A stretch of DNA of 49,521 nt from Actinomycetes bacterium (GCA_014190235.1 BJGC01000017.1:1-49521), one strand, 5' to 3'. Positions 8,206-17,459 are shown, counted from the stretch's first letter. Notes: a model not told the origin generated them from the letters alone. Program-made: numbers and translations.

Positions 8206-8874
8206 TTATCGAGCAGCGTAACTTTCAAGGGCTTCTTGAGCACTGAGTCCGGTCATGACGCCTGGTTCTTCGTTGATGGCTTCGATCCATGGTGGTCGCA
8301 CAACACAACACACGGCAATTGGGTCAATGTCATTGGGGCCAGTGACGCTTAGTCGTGCAAAAGTGCTGGCGTAATTTGCTGGTCGTGCATCGCGAGAAAG
8401 TTCAATCAACGCCCATGGGTCTGGGGTTTGGCCACTGCGGTCGCCTACCGTGGCAATTTCAGTGACAGCACTGATGTGCGTGGCTCCGCCAGCCAGTCCT
8501 GGCCCGTCTGTGAGAACTGCGCCGTGGACCAGTTCTGGTCTTGCACCAGCGGCCAGTAACGCAATATATGCACCGATACCGCGCCCTAATAGACAGGCGC
8601 CGCCAAGATAACGCAATGCGATATCAACGTCTGCAAGCAAAATCTCGCATGAATATCCGCCACCTGCAGGAACACTGGATTGTCCGTGTCCTGTGAAGTC
8701 AAGTGCGTAGATCGGTCCGGGCCAACGAGCGGCAACCTCTGGAACAGTGCTGGGGGAATGTTCTCCCAAACCATGCAGCAATAATAATGGCGTGCCAGAA
8801 CCGACACGCAATGTGTGGAGAGCAAGAGAAACTTTGTTATGTACAAGTTGTTGCACGGTGTTTGTGGTGCTCAT
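8206..8874 (-). CDS. Alpha/beta-hydrolase-fold protein lacking the catalytic serine
   Basis: 222 residues with the N-terminal half of a classic alpha/beta hydrolase: LLLLHGLGEH (oxyanion loop) and YALDFTGHGQS. At the nucleophile elbow, where GxSxG is expected, it reads GRGIG (97-101), with glycine at 99 in place of serine. The C-terminus is short and shows no DxGH-type catalytic histidine. It is probably a non-hydrolytic member, a binding or regulatory protein, or a decaying gene; the intact frame favours a functional pseudoenzyme. It overlaps the upstream intact hydrolase gene by 4 bases (8871-8874), so the two are co-translated. Confidence 0.7.
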   Translation of the reverse strand: MSTTNTVQQLVHNKVSLALHTLRVGSGTPLLLLHGLGEHSPSTVPEVAARWPGPIYALDFTGHGQSSVPAGGGYSCEILLADVDIALRYLGGACLLGRGIGAYIALLAAGARPELVHGAVLTDGPGLAGGATHISAVTEIATVGDRSGQTPDPWALIELSRDARPANYASTFARLSVTGPNDIDPIAVCCVVRPPWIEAINEEPGVMTGLSAQEALESYAAR

Positions 8875-9776
8875 GACAAAAACTCCAAAATCATCGCACT
8901 GACTTCGTTTGGTTTTTCGATGTGTACAAAGTGTCCGACATCATGAATTGCTTCGAGTCGTCCGTTGCGCGGAATCCATGGAGCCAAATCTCGTGGTCGT
9001 GTTCCCCATCCCATTGGTTCGTCAATCGTGCCGATGAGTCCAAGAAATGGCATGCCAAGCGCGATCATGCGCAAGAGGGTCCACTCAGGGCGCCATGGAC
9101 CAAAACCACCAAAGCGCATTGTGGGATCAAGTTTCCATCTCCATCCGTCATCATCTTGGCGTGCACCAATCGTGACGAGGTATTCGAGCCATTCAATAGG
9201 GAGTCGTGGATTCATTTTGCCGCGACGCACTGCAAGGTCGTGCAATGAGCCTGGTTTGCGATGCGCGAGCGCGGCTTCGTGACGAAAATCTAACCACCCT
9301 GTGATTTCACCCGCCATCATTCGTGTTTGATCGTGATCTGGTGCATCGGGCATGCGTCTTTTTGAAGGCATGCCATCGATGTTGACCAACTTGGAGATGC
9401 GATACGGAGATGCGTCAGCAAGTTGCAACATCAGCGCACCACCTTTGGAGTGTGCAACGACAGGCGCGGCCTTGTTGGTGATTGAGCTCATCACAGTTAA
9501 TGCATCTCGGATGTCTGCGTCCCATCCGTAGAGAGCGGTGTGGTCGCTATCACCATGTCCACGATGATCCCAACTGATGACCCGATACCCCGCGGCCGCC
9601 ATGATTGGCGCAAAGACGTCGTAGGTGCCAGCAAAGTCAGACCCACCATGAACCAAAAACAATGGGGGATCAGATTCGTTGCCCCATTCATAAGTGGCGA
9701 TGCTGACTCCATCGGCGTCTGTTCGATACGAGCGAGCGGGGCGTTGGGCGCCGGGGAAAGAAGGAAGGTTCGTCAT
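8871..9776 (-). CDS. Alpha/beta hydrolase
   Basis: 301 residues from ATG 9776. Motifs: FLVHGGSD (oxyanion), WDHRGHGDSD, nucleophile elbow AHSKGG with Ser110, and C-terminal GHFVHIEKP with the catalytic His. This is the usual core of epoxide-hydrolase or esterase-like proteins; the substrate is unknown. The frame is open far upstream, but that part is low-complexity (runs of V and D) and is the antisense of the LysM gene, so the later start was chosen. It overlaps the serine-less paralogue-like gene downstream. Confidence 0.83.
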   Translation of the reverse strand: MTNLPSFPGAQRPARSYRTDADGVSIATYEWGNESDPPLFLVHGGSDFAGTYDVFAPIMAAAGYRVISWDHRGHGDSDHTALYGWDADIRDALTVMSSITNKAAPVVAHSKGGALMLQLADASPYRISKLVNIDGMPSKRRMPDAPDHDQTRMMAGEITGWLDFRHEAALAHRKPGSLHDLAVRRGKMNPRLPIEWLEYLVTIGARQDDDGWRWKLDPTMRFGGFGPWRPEWTLLRMIALGMPFLGLIGTIDEPMGWGTRPRDLAPWIPRNGRLEAIHDVGHFVHIEKPNEVSAMILEFLS

Positions 9777-9825
9777 GGGCTGTATCACTCTACGCCGACC
9801 AAAATGTCTCCTAGTGTGGTTTGTG

Positions 9826-10182
9826 ATGTTCTTGCGCACACGGCTCCATAAATATCTGCTGTGGGGAGTATTGGGTTTTGCTGTTTTGGCAGTAGTTTCA
9901 AGTTTTTTTGACGGCGGCTCATCGTCGTCAACAACAACAACAACATCGTCATCAGTACGAACAATCCCAGGATCAACCACGACGTATGTGCCACGCGAGT
10001 ACACCGTGCTTCCAGGGGACTCGCTCTATTCCATTGCTGAAAGATTTAATCTCAGTGCTCCTGGTCTGGTGACACTCAATAAGATAAAAAATCCTGATCG
10101 CGTGCCAGCCGGCACAGTTCTCAAGTTGCCCCCCAGTGCGGGCTTTGTCCCCATTGGCGCGACCACAACGATGCCCCCGTGA
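9826..10182 (+). CDS. Membrane-anchored LysM protein
   Basis: 118 residues from ATG 9826. One N-terminal membrane segment (about residues 8-27) is followed by a Ser/Thr-rich linker and one LysM domain (YTVLPGDSLYSIAERFNLS to GTVLKLP). LysM binds N-acetylglucosamine-containing glycans, so the protein probably sits on the outer face of the membrane touching peptidoglycan. The start is supported by a TAGTGT box at 9812-9817, 8 bases before it, which fits a leaderless message; earlier in-frame ATGs at 9694 and 9775 are less likely. It is divergent from the alpha/beta hydrolase gene. Confidence 0.78.
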   Translation: MFLRTRLHKYLLWGVLGFAVLAVVSSFFDGGSSSSTTTTTSSSVRTIPGSTTTYVPREYTVLPGDSLYSIAERFNLSAPGLVTLNKIKNPDRVPAGTVLKLPPSAGFVPIGATTTMPP

Positions 10183-10199
10183 TAGTTACACTTTAGAAG

Positions 10200-10895
10200 A
10201 TGAGTGCAAAGTTTTGGCCAACAGCAGAACATTGGTCTGTCGAGATACCACTCCATACGCCACATCCACGGTTGGCCTGGCTTGACAGTACCGGAGTTAT
10301 TTCTCTATCTCCGTGTCCGTTCGAAGTGCCGGCGTCGGAGTGGGAGACACTTGAGTATTTAGATTGGAAAAGTGGTGGCGATACCAACTTTGCACCACTT
10401 GCATCTGCCGATGGACAACTTGACTGTCGGGGCTTTTGGGACAAGGGTAAAACTGATAAAGATGCACTGTTCACAACCAACGCAGATAAAGCGCCAACGC
10501 TGAAAAAATATGTGCAAGATATTGGTGCCAACTTTGGTCGAGTTCGCATTATCAAGTTAGAACCACAAGATCACGACACTGCAATACGTAATTTGCACCG
10601 TGACGATAACAATCGTTTTAACCCCGAGAACGAAGGTTGGGTGGTTCGCTCATGGTTAGAACTGACGGATTGTCCTGACAGTTATATGTTACTGATGGAT
10701 ACCGGACCAGATGGCTTACCCGATCCCGCAACTGAACAACGCATCGCGTTACACAGAGGCGCACGTTTTGTGGTGGATACACAACGTTTGTGGCATGTAG
10801 TGGTGCATAATTCAGATTTTCCTCGATATGCACTCATAACAAGTCTTGAGAGCGGTCCTGCTCTTGACAGTTTTATTGCATCTCAACACGCGTAG
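10200..10895 (+). CDS. Putative 2-oxoglutarate/Fe(II)-dependent oxygenase, aspartyl hydroxylase-like
   Basis: 231 residues. The C-terminal half carries a plausible iron triad: H133-R-D135 (in NLHRDDN) and H199 (in RLWHVVVHN), with R209 ten residues later as the 2-oxoglutarate-binding arginine. This is the pattern of the aspartyl/asparaginyl beta-hydroxylase group. The overall resemblance is moderate and the substrate is unknown. A TACACT box at 10187-10192 lies 7 bases before the ATG, supporting this start as leaderless. It converges on the ethylmalonyl-CoA mutase gene. Confidence 0.5.
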   Translation: MSAKFWPTAEHWSVEIPLHTPHPRLAWLDSTGVISLSPCPFEVPASEWETLEYLDWKSGGDTNFAPLASADGQLDCRGFWDKGKTDKDALFTTNADKAPTLKKYVQDIGANFGRVRIIKLEPQDHDTAIRNLHRDDNNRFNPENEGWVVRSWLELTDCPDSYMLLMDTGPDGLPDPATEQRIALHRGARFVVDTQRLWHVVVHNSDFPRYALITSLESGPALDSFIASQHA

Positions 10896-10912
10896 TAAGA
10901 ACTGCATTAGTT

Positions 10913-12874
10913 CTATGAGCGGCGATGTGCTGCTGCAAGTTCTGCAACCTCACGCATAATTCGAGCGATGTCAAAATCTTTTGGTGTATAGACAGCCGCA
11001 ACACCTGCCTTTGTCATTCGCTCACGATCATCTTCTGGAATGATTCCACCGATGATGAGGGGAGCATCGACACCTGCCTCGCGCAGTAACCGAATCACGG
11101 TTGGCACTAGAGACAAATGCGAACCAGAGAGAATCGACAAACCAATGACATCTGGATCTTCATCGCGAGCGCTTGCGGCGATTTGTTCTGGCGTCAGGCG
11201 AATACCGCTATAGACAACTTCCATTCCAGAATCACGCGCAGCGACAGCGATTTGTTCTGCGCCATTGGAATGTCCATCTAGTCCGGGCTTGGCAACCAAG
11301 AACTTTGGTGGTCCACCAGGAATTGTTTTGACATATGCCGCAACATCAGCCAACGCTGTTGTGCGTCTGCCGACGGCAGCGCCCACGCCAGTTGGGGCTC
11401 TGAATTCGCCGAACACTTGGCGCAAAGCCTCTGACCATTCACCCGTCGTACCGCCAACTTGAGCGAGCGCGATGGAGGGCTCCATGATGTTGTCCCCGCT
11501 CTGGGCTGCAGCGGTGAGCGCAGACAATGCGGCTGTGACTGCCTGATTGTCGCGGTTGGCACGCCACGCTACGACATCGGCAATTGTCTCTTTTTCAACT
11601 TCGGGGTCAACTTTTAAGATGTTGTCCGCGCCACCAAGCGGAGACTTTTCGGTCTCAGTAAACGAGTTGACTCCAACAACAATCTGGTCACCGCTCTCTA
11701 TTGCGCGAGTTCGCTCAGCCATTGAACTGACGAGTCGTCCCTTGAGTTCGTCAACAGCGTTGAAAGCGCCACCGAGTGACAACACATCTTGAAGTTCGGT
11801 CCATGCGGCTTCGTATAATTCTGAGGTGCGGGCCTCAATGACATGTGATCCGTCAAAAATGTCTTCGTGTTCGAGAAGATCTGTTTCGAAAGCCAGTACT
11901 TGCTGCATACGCAACGACCACTGTTGATCCCACGGACGAGGCAAGCCAAGCGCTTCGTTCCATGCTGGCAACTGCACACTTCGGGCACGCGCATTTTTTG
12001 ACAATGTCACTGCCAGCATTTCAAGAACAATGCGCTGTACGTTATTTTCTGGTTGTGATTCAGTGAGACCCAGCGAGTTCACTTGAACGCCATATCGAAA
12101 ACGGCGTGCCTTAGGGTCTTGCACGTTGTAGCGTTCGCGCGCAATTCGGTCCCAGAGTTGGGTAAAAGCACGCATCTTGCAGACCTCGTCCACAAAGCGA
12201 ATTCCGGCATTTACAAAAAATGAGATCGAGCCAAAGACTTGGTCGAATTGGTCATCATTAACTTGTCCACTTTCGCGCACAGCATCAAGAACATCGATTG
12301 CAGTAGCAAGTGAGAATGCAATCTCTTGCACGGGTGTGGCACCAGCTTCTTGCAGATGATACGAACACACATTCATCGGGTTCCACTTAGGAGCGTTGTT
12401 GGCACACCATGCCACCATGTCAACGATGAGACGCTTTGATGGCGCTGGCGGAAAAATATATGTACCACGAGATAGGTATTCCTTGACGATGTCATTTTGC
12501 GTTGTGCCACGCAGCTGAAGGGGCGTGACATCTTGTTCTTGTGCGTTAGCAATGTAGAGGGCGAGCAACCATGCAGCGGTGGCATTAATTGTCATGGACG
12601 TATTCATTTGTGCAGGCGGAATACCGTTGAGCAACGTGCGCATATGTCCAAGATGCACGACTGGAACTCCGACCTTGCCGACTTCACCGTTGGCTAGTTC
12701 GTGATCAGGGTCGTATCCAGTTTGCGTCGGGAGATCAAAAGCAATCGAAAGACCAGTCTGTCCTTTGGCCAAGTTGGTGCGGTACAACTCATTTGAAGCG
12801 TGCGCCGTGGAGTGTCCGGAGTATGTCCGAATCAACCATGGGTCATCATGTTTGGGCTTGTCAGTGGATGCCAC
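10913..12874 (-). CDS. ecm: Ethylmalonyl-CoA mutase (B12-dependent)
   Basis: 653 residues in one chain: an N-terminal acyl-CoA mutase TIM barrel (RTYSGHSTAHASNELYR, LSIAFDLPTQTGYDPDH, MNTSMTINATA, GTTQNDIVKEYLSRGTY) and a C-terminal B12 domain with DGHSNG (D533, H535, G538), where the His is the lower cobalt ligand. The text closely follows MeaA/ethylmalonyl-CoA mutase rather than methylmalonyl-CoA mutase. That enzyme makes methylsuccinyl-CoA in the ethylmalonyl-CoA pathway for acetyl-CoA assimilation. Pathway partners such as Ccr are not in the window. The 3-hydroxyacyl-CoA dehydrogenase two genes downstream would fit CoA-ester metabolism. Confidence 0.85.
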   Translation of the reverse strand: MASTDKPKHDDPWLIRTYSGHSTAHASNELYRTNLAKGQTGLSIAFDLPTQTGYDPDHELANGEVGKVGVPVVHLGHMRTLLNGIPPAQMNTSMTINATAAWLLALYIANAQEQDVTPLQLRGTTQNDIVKEYLSRGTYIFPPAPSKRLIVDMVAWCANNAPKWNPMNVCSYHLQEAGATPVQEIAFSLATAIDVLDAVRESGQVNDDQFDQVFGSISFFVNAGIRFVDEVCKMRAFTQLWDRIARERYNVQDPKARRFRYGVQVNSLGLTESQPENNVQRIVLEMLAVTLSKNARARSVQLPAWNEALGLPRPWDQQWSLRMQQVLAFETDLLEHEDIFDGSHVIEARTSELYEAAWTELQDVLSLGGAFNAVDELKGRLVSSMAERTRAIESGDQIVVGVNSFTETEKSPLGGADNILKVDPEVEKETIADVVAWRANRDNQAVTAALSALTAAAQSGDNIMEPSIALAQVGGTTGEWSEALRQVFGEFRAPTGVGAAVGRRTTALADVAAYVKTIPGGPPKFLVAKPGLDGHSNGAEQIAVAARDSGMEVVYSGIRLTPEQIAASARDEDPDVIGLSILSGSHLSLVPTVIRLLREAGVDAPLIIGGIIPEDDRERMTKAGVAAVYTPKDFDIARIMREVAELAAAHRRS

Positions 12875-12893
12875 CCCGTAAGTATGGCAACGC

Positions 12894-13589
12894 TTAGGTG
12901 GTTTTCACTATCTTGGCTGGTGTAACGCCGGCTGGGGTAAGGGCCAGTTCGAGACGTTTGAGATAGTCGCGACGAGGCAGTTCAGTGGCTCCAAGGCTTT
13001 GGAGATGTTCGGTCCACCACTGTGTATCAAGAAGAGTCATCTCGGCCATTTGCATTGCGCCGACTAGAGCCATCAGCGCAACTTTGGAAGCATCGCGGCG
13101 TCGATGAAACATCGACTCACCCGCAAAGAATCCGTCAACACGAATGCCATATAAGCCACCGACGAGTTGGTCGTCTTGCCACACTTCGACACTGTGCGCC
13201 CAACCCAGGTCATGTAGCCGACAGTACGCCTCAATGAACTCCTCTGTGATCCAGTTGCCCTCTTTGTGAGTATTGGAGCAAGCAATCATGACATCACGAA
13301 ATGCCTGATTAAAAGTGGTGCGCATTGAGCGAGCGCTCTGACGCATTGAGCGAGTAACTCGGAAGTCGCTGAGTTCAAGAATTCCGCGCTCAACTGGCGA
13401 CCACCATCCCAAAACAGATTGCTGATGATCGAGATACATCGGAAACATGCCGTGCTTGTAGGCATCAATAATTGTCGCTGGGGCGAGATCGCCACCAATA
13501 CAGACAACGTCGTCGTTCGGGTCCCACTCGTGGGCCTCTGGAAAGTTCCAGTGATTTAGTCCAACATCTTGGGGAGGTGTTGGTTGCAT
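12894..13589 (-). CDS. aat: Leucyl/phenylalanyl-tRNA--protein transferase
   Basis: 231 residues with the family hallmarks GDLAPATIIDAYKHGMFPMY, LGWWSPVERGIL, GNWITEEFIEAYCRLHDLGW and AGESMFHRRRDASKVAL. The enzyme adds Leu or Phe to the N-terminus of proteins with basic N-terminal residues, marking them for ClpAP/ClpS degradation. The length is normal. It lies between the mutase and the dehydrogenase genes on the same strand. Confidence 0.94.
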   Translation of the reverse strand: MQPTPPQDVGLNHWNFPEAHEWDPNDDVVCIGGDLAPATIIDAYKHGMFPMYLDHQQSVLGWWSPVERGILELSDFRVTRSMRQSARSMRTTFNQAFRDVMIACSNTHKEGNWITEEFIEAYCRLHDLGWAHSVEVWQDDQLVGGLYGIRVDGFFAGESMFHRRRDASKVALMALVGAMQMAEMTLLDTQWWTEHLQSLGATELPRRDYLKRLELALTPAGVTPAKIVKTT

Positions 13590-13617
13590 ATGAGCAGTCT
13601 GACGAGTGCTGGTTTAC

Positions 13618-14487
13618 TCAGTACGTGTAGAAGCCTGCGCCCGTCTTGCGCCCAAGTTTTCCGGCGGCCACGAGACGACGCAATGTTGGCACTGCTGCAT
13701 AGTTGGGGTCTGCAAATTCAGCGTAGAGAGCATCAAGAATCGAAACAGATGTGTCAAGCCCAACGAGATCGAGCAGAGCAAATGGCCCCATCGGGAAGTT
13801 GCAGCCGCCTTTCATGGCTGTATCGATGTCTTCCATTGATGCAGTTCCGGTTTCCCAAATGCGTACAGCGTTATTGAGATACGGAAACAACAACGCATTG
13901 ACAATAAAGCCAGCACGGTCTTTCACTTGAACGCCGCTTTTGCCACACGCAGCAACAAATGCATTTGCTGCTGTCATGGTTTCATCTGATGCAGTGATCG
14001 GACGCACGACTTCGACAAGTGGCATTGCTGTTGCCGGATTAAAAAAGTGAATACCGCATACCTGTGAAGGACGCTGTGTGGCCATTGCCATGTCAACGAC
14101 CGACAAGGTGCTGGTGTTCGTTGCAATTATTGCTGAAGGCTTCACGATGGTGTCTAGTTCAGCGAATAGTTGTTTTTTCACGGCCAGATCTTCGACAACT
14201 GATTCAATAATGAGATCGCAATTAGCAAGATCAGAAAGCTTGGCAGTTGCGCTCAGACGCGACAAGATATTTGCTTTGTCCTCGGCTGTAATTTTTTCGC
14301 GCTGTACCTGCTTATCGAGTCCTTTGGTGATACTGGCGATCATCGCGTCGGCAGCAGATGCACTGCGTGAGCGAACGATGACTGTGAAGCCTGCTTTGGC
14401 TGCAACTTCGGCAAGACCGGAGCCCATGATTCCGGAGCCCAGGATGGCGACTGTGGAGATTGTGTTTGCTGTGTGTTGTTCTGACAT
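13618..14487 (-). CDS. 3-hydroxybutyryl-CoA dehydrogenase family
   Basis: 289 residues from ATG 14487. The N-terminal Rossmann fold shows VAILGSGIMGSGLAEVAAKAG, followed by the family's catalytic region GIHFFNPATAMPLVEVV and the C-terminal domain with DRAGFIVNALLFPYLN. It oxidises (S)-3-hydroxybutyryl-CoA to acetoacetyl-CoA, or the reverse, in fatty-acid or ethylmalonyl-CoA-type metabolism. The frame could extend to 14538, but that part overlaps the divergent gene's promoter region. The intergenic gap to the divergent phosphatase is 49 bases. Confidence 0.9.
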   Translation of the reverse strand: MSEQHTANTISTVAILGSGIMGSGLAEVAAKAGFTVIVRSRSASAADAMIASITKGLDKQVQREKITAEDKANILSRLSATAKLSDLANCDLIIESVVEDLAVKKQLFAELDTIVKPSAIIATNTSTLSVVDMAMATQRPSQVCGIHFFNPATAMPLVEVVRPITASDETMTAANAFVAACGKSGVQVKDRAGFIVNALLFPYLNNAVRIWETGTASMEDIDTAMKGGCNFPMGPFALLDLVGLDTSVSILDALYAEFADPNYAAVPTLRRLVAAGKLGRKTGAGFYTY

Positions 14488-14536
14488 TTGATTGAGAGTA
14501 ACAATCCAGACACCTTTGTCCTCTACCGTGTGTCGC

Positions 14537-15298
14537 ATGGACTCACTTGCCCCCGAAAGACTGGTTCCCCTTGAAGCCGTTCACAACTTCCGTGACATTG
14601 GTGGCTACCTTGGCCAATCTGGTCTCAGCGTCAAGAGGGGCGTCTTGTATCGGGCCGATGGGCTGTATCGGCTCACGGCGAGCGATATCGAGGTGATCCG
14701 AGCATTGGGTATTCAAACCGTGATCGATCTGCGTTCTGCGGAGGAACTGCACAACGTCGGCACTTTTCCGCAGGATGTCATTGAGGTGAATTTTCATCAT
14801 GTTCCCATCATCGACTCCACATGGCAGCACAGTGATGTTCCGGACTTCGACGAAGACACTGATTTCTTGATGTGGGCGTACACGCAGATGTTGTCAGAAG
14901 GTGCCGCCCAGTTTCAGCGAGCATTCTCCATTATTTCTGATTGGCCGCAAATGCCGTTGGTGTATCACTGTGCTGCTGGCAAAGACCGCACAGGCCTATT
15001 GACGATGTTGTTGCTCGGAGTTCTTGGCGTTGACGATGACGTGATTGTGCGCGATTATGCATTGTCCGAACCAGCGATGTTGCGAATGATGGAGTGGGCA
15101 CGCACTGAGTATCCAGATCTTGAAACACGTATGTCGGCTTCGCCAAAGTATTTTCTGTCAGCAAATCCACGCGCTATGACGAACCTAATCCAGAATTTGC
15201 GTGAACAGCATGGAGACTTTAACGGGATCGCTGCTTCACTTGGAATCACTGAAACAGCAATTGAATCGCTGAAATCAATGATGTTGATTGCGAACTAA
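14537..15298 (+). CDS. Tyrosine-protein phosphatase family (dual-specificity, LipA/PtpB-like)
   Basis: 253 residues. It shows HNFRDIGGYLG near the N-terminus, the conserved FRDxGG entry of this family, and the P-loop HCAAGKDRTG with Cys145 as nucleophile and the Arg of the CX5R signature. It is similar in layout to mycobacterial PtpB-like phosphatases acting on phosphotyrosine, phosphoserine or phosphoinositides. The start at ATG 14537 is supported by TACCGT at 14524-14529, 7 bases upstream (leaderless). Confidence 0.88.
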   Translation: MDSLAPERLVPLEAVHNFRDIGGYLGQSGLSVKRGVLYRADGLYRLTASDIEVIRALGIQTVIDLRSAEELHNVGTFPQDVIEVNFHHVPIIDSTWQHSDVPDFDEDTDFLMWAYTQMLSEGAAQFQRAFSIISDWPQMPLVYHCAAGKDRTGLLTMLLLGVLGVDDDVIVRDYALSEPAMLRMMEWARTEYPDLETRMSASPKYFLSANPRAMTNLIQNLREQHGDFNGIAASLGITETAIESLKSMMLIAN

Positions 15299-15307
15299 CG
15301 CAACGAT

Positions 15308-16144
15308 TTATTTTTCTGCAATTGTCACAGATGTAATTTTTACTGCACGACTCGGAGCACCACCGAGTTGACCACTGCCAGCGTTGAGGTCGAGAATCGC
15401 CTTGGCGACATCGAGACCTTTGCTGATTTTGCCAAACACAACGTATGTCCCTTGGATATTGAGAGAAGATGCCTTTGGTCCGGTGACGATGAAGAATTGT
15501 CCGCCAGCGCTGTTTGGCTCGCCAGTGCGTGCCATCACGATGTCGCCTTCGGTGTATGTGTAACCGTTGCCTTCGTCTTCGATGGTGTAGCCAGGATCAT
15601 CAGTATTTGATTCACCGCCACCCTGAATAATGTCGAGGTTGAGGTCTGTTCTAAAAATAAATGAACCGTCGTAGTACTTGTATCGCGACAAGGTGACAAA
15701 GTTATTGACAGTCTTTGGGGTTTTGGTCGTGTCAAGAGCAATCTCGATTGCGCCTTCTGACGTGTTAAAGGTTGCCGTATATGACTTTTTGGCATCAATA
15801 CACATTGGCGGTGCCTTTGTAAAGTTTGTCGTGCGAACTGCCGTGCCGTCTGCCGCTGGGCATTTTGTGTCGCCCTCAATTTGCTCGCCTGGCGTGGTGG
15901 ACAATGTGGGAGTCAGGGAGGCAATCGTGGTGTCTGATGCCGCGACCGTGGTGTCAGTAGTGCTTGTGGAATCAGTCGTAATGAAGAATTTCGACACTGC
16001 CCACAAAGCAAGAATGGTGAGTGGGATGCCGATTCCGTAGCGGATCACCCGTTGCTTAATAACGGCATTTCTTTGTGCTTTTTGGCGCCCTTCACGAGCG
16101 AGATTGCGGTTGACCTTCTTGCGTTCGCGTTTATCTGTTCCCAT
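15308..16144 (-). CDS. Membrane-anchored cyclophilin-type peptidyl-prolyl isomerase
   Basis: 278 residues: a very basic N-terminus (about 1-33), one membrane segment (about 34-52, GIGIPLTILALWAVSKFFI), a Thr/Ser-rich linker, then a cyclophilin domain (VNNFVTLSRYKYYDGSFIFR, IQGGGESNTDDPGY, GQFFIV). The aromatic/Arg active-site region FRTD and GGQFFI are recognisable. It should catalyse proline isomerisation outside the cytoplasm. It is transcribed convergently with the phosphatase and divergently from lysC. Confidence 0.9.
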   Translation of the reverse strand: MGTDKRERKKVNRNLAREGRQKAQRNAVIKQRVIRYGIGIPLTILALWAVSKFFITTDSTSTTDTTVAASDTTIASLTPTLSTTPGEQIEGDTKCPAADGTAVRTTNFTKAPPMCIDAKKSYTATFNTSEGAIEIALDTTKTPKTVNNFVTLSRYKYYDGSFIFRTDLNLDIIQGGGESNTDDPGYTIEDEGNGYTYTEGDIVMARTGEPNSAGGQFFIVTGPKASSLNIQGTYVVFGKISKGLDVAKAILDLNAGSGQLGGAPSRAVKITSVTIAEK

Positions 16145-16186
16145 GAACTCTGCAGGCTATCGCCTCGCCGATAACCTGATTAATTG

Positions 16187-17449
16187 GTGGCAACAATCGT
16201 TCAAAAATATGGCGGTACTTCGGTAGCCGACCCAGACCGCATTAAGGCGGTGGCCGCCCATGTGGCGACCTCGGTCGCCGAGGGCAATCAGGTCGTGGTT
16301 GTGGTCTCAGCAATGGGCAAAACGACAGATAACTTGCTGGCGCTTGCTCAACAGGTATCAAGCATTCATCCTGTGCGCGAACTTGACATGTTGCTCACAA
16401 CTGGCGAACGCATTTCAATGGCGCTGATGTGCATGGCGCTCGCTGACGTCGGAGTAGACGCCGTCAGTTTCACTGGTTCACAAGTGGGCATTATTACCGA
16501 TACGGCCCACACCAAGGCAAAGATCATTGAAGTCAAAGCAGATCGCGTGCGTGAAGCCGTGGCACTGGGCAAAGTTGCTGTTGTCGCAGGTTTCCAGGGT
16601 GTCTCTATCGAACGCGAGATCACAACATTGGGTCGGGGCGGCAGCGATACAACGGCAGTTGCTCTAGCCGTGGCTATGAACGCAGATGTTTGCGAGATCT
16701 ATACCGATGTCACTGGTGTGTTTTCGGCCGATCCGCGCATTGTGCCAATGGCCCGCAAACTTACACATCTACAATTTGAAGAAATGCTCGAGATTGCCGG
16801 AGCAGGCAGCGCTGTTCTTGCACTTCGGGCAGTTGAGTTTGCGCGCCGACACGGCGTGCCAATTCATGTGCGTTCGAGTTTTACGTGGGAGCAAGGAACA
16901 TGGATATCAGACGTTTTGTCAGAAGGAGAATCCACAATGGAAGAGCCAGTCATTTCGGGTGTTGTACACGATGCAGCCGAATCAAAAATCACAATACGCA
17001 GTGTGCCAGACAGGCCAGGCGTGTCTGCGGCACTTTTTGAACCGCTTGCTGCGGCCAATATCAACGTGGACATGATTGTGCAAAATACGTCTAAAGAAGG
17101 ATCGACCGATGTGTCTTTTACTGTTCCAAAGTCCGAACTTCAGCGTGCCGAAAAAATCGTGCAGCAAGTTGCTAAAGAAATTGGTGCTCAAGATGTCACA
17201 AGCGAATCAGATATTGCCAAAGTATCGCTTGTCGGTGCTGGCATGAAAACTAGCCCCGGAATCGCAGCGCAGATGTTTCGCGTGTGTGCCGAGAACGATG
17301 TCAACATTCACATGATCTCAACGAGCACGATCCGAGTGTCCGTGGTGGTGGCAGCCTCTGATATGGAACGTATTGTCAGGGCATTACACACTGCTTTTGG
17401 TCTGGACGGCGACACTGCGTATTCCGCACCTTTGCCAATACGCAAGTAA
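16187..17449 (+). CDS. lysC: Aspartate kinase
   Basis: 420 residues from GTG 16187; TTG 16184 is the alternative start and lies 6 bases after a TAACCT box (16172-16177). The kinase domain shows [24 protein letters not shown] and [13 protein letters not shown]. Two ACT domains follow (from about residue 262), which bind lysine/threonine in this family. It phosphorylates aspartate, the first step to Lys, Met and Thr; asd is 0.9 kb downstream on the same strand. Inside the gene, ATG 16937 with a strong Shine-Dalgarno matches the start of the separate beta subunit known in Corynebacterium-type aspartate kinases. Confidence 0.94.
   Translation: MATIVQKYGGTSVADPDRIKAVAAHVATSVAEGNQVVVVVSAMGKTTDNLLALAQQVSSIHPVRELDMLLTTGERISMALMCMALADVGVDAVSFTGSQVGIITDTAHTKAKIIEVKADRVREAVALGKVAVVAGFQGVSIEREITTLGRGGSDTTAVALAVAMNADVCEIYTDVTGVFSADPRIVPMARKLTHLQFEEMLEIAGAGSAVLALRAVEFARRHGVPIHVRSSFTWEQGTWISDVLSEGESTMEEPVISGVVHDAAESKITIRSVPDRPGVSAALFEPLAAANINVDMIVQNTSKEGSTDVSFTVPKSELQRAEKIVQQVAKEIGAQDVTSESDIAKVSLVGAGMKTSPGIAAQMFRVCAENDVNIHMISTSTIRVSVVVAASDMERIVRALHTAFGLDGDTAYSAPLPIRK
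16923..16939 (+). promoter_or_regulatory. lysC: Internal ribosome binding site and start for the aspartate kinase beta subunit
   Basis: AAGGAG at 16923-16928 stands 8 bases before an in-frame ATG (16937-16939). The resulting 170-residue product begins MEEPVISGV and contains just the two regulatory ACT domains. This is where the beta subunit of alpha2beta2 aspartate kinases starts in actinobacteria and bacilli. Dual translation is inferred from position and ribosome-binding strength. Confidence 0.65.
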
Positions 17450-17459
17450 TAATGGATGT

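Noticed and set aside
9777-10004. 76-residue N-terminal extension of the alpha/beta hydrolase.
   Set aside because: It is low-complexity V/D-rich antisense of the LysM gene's Ser/Thr linker; the family N-terminus starts at 9776.
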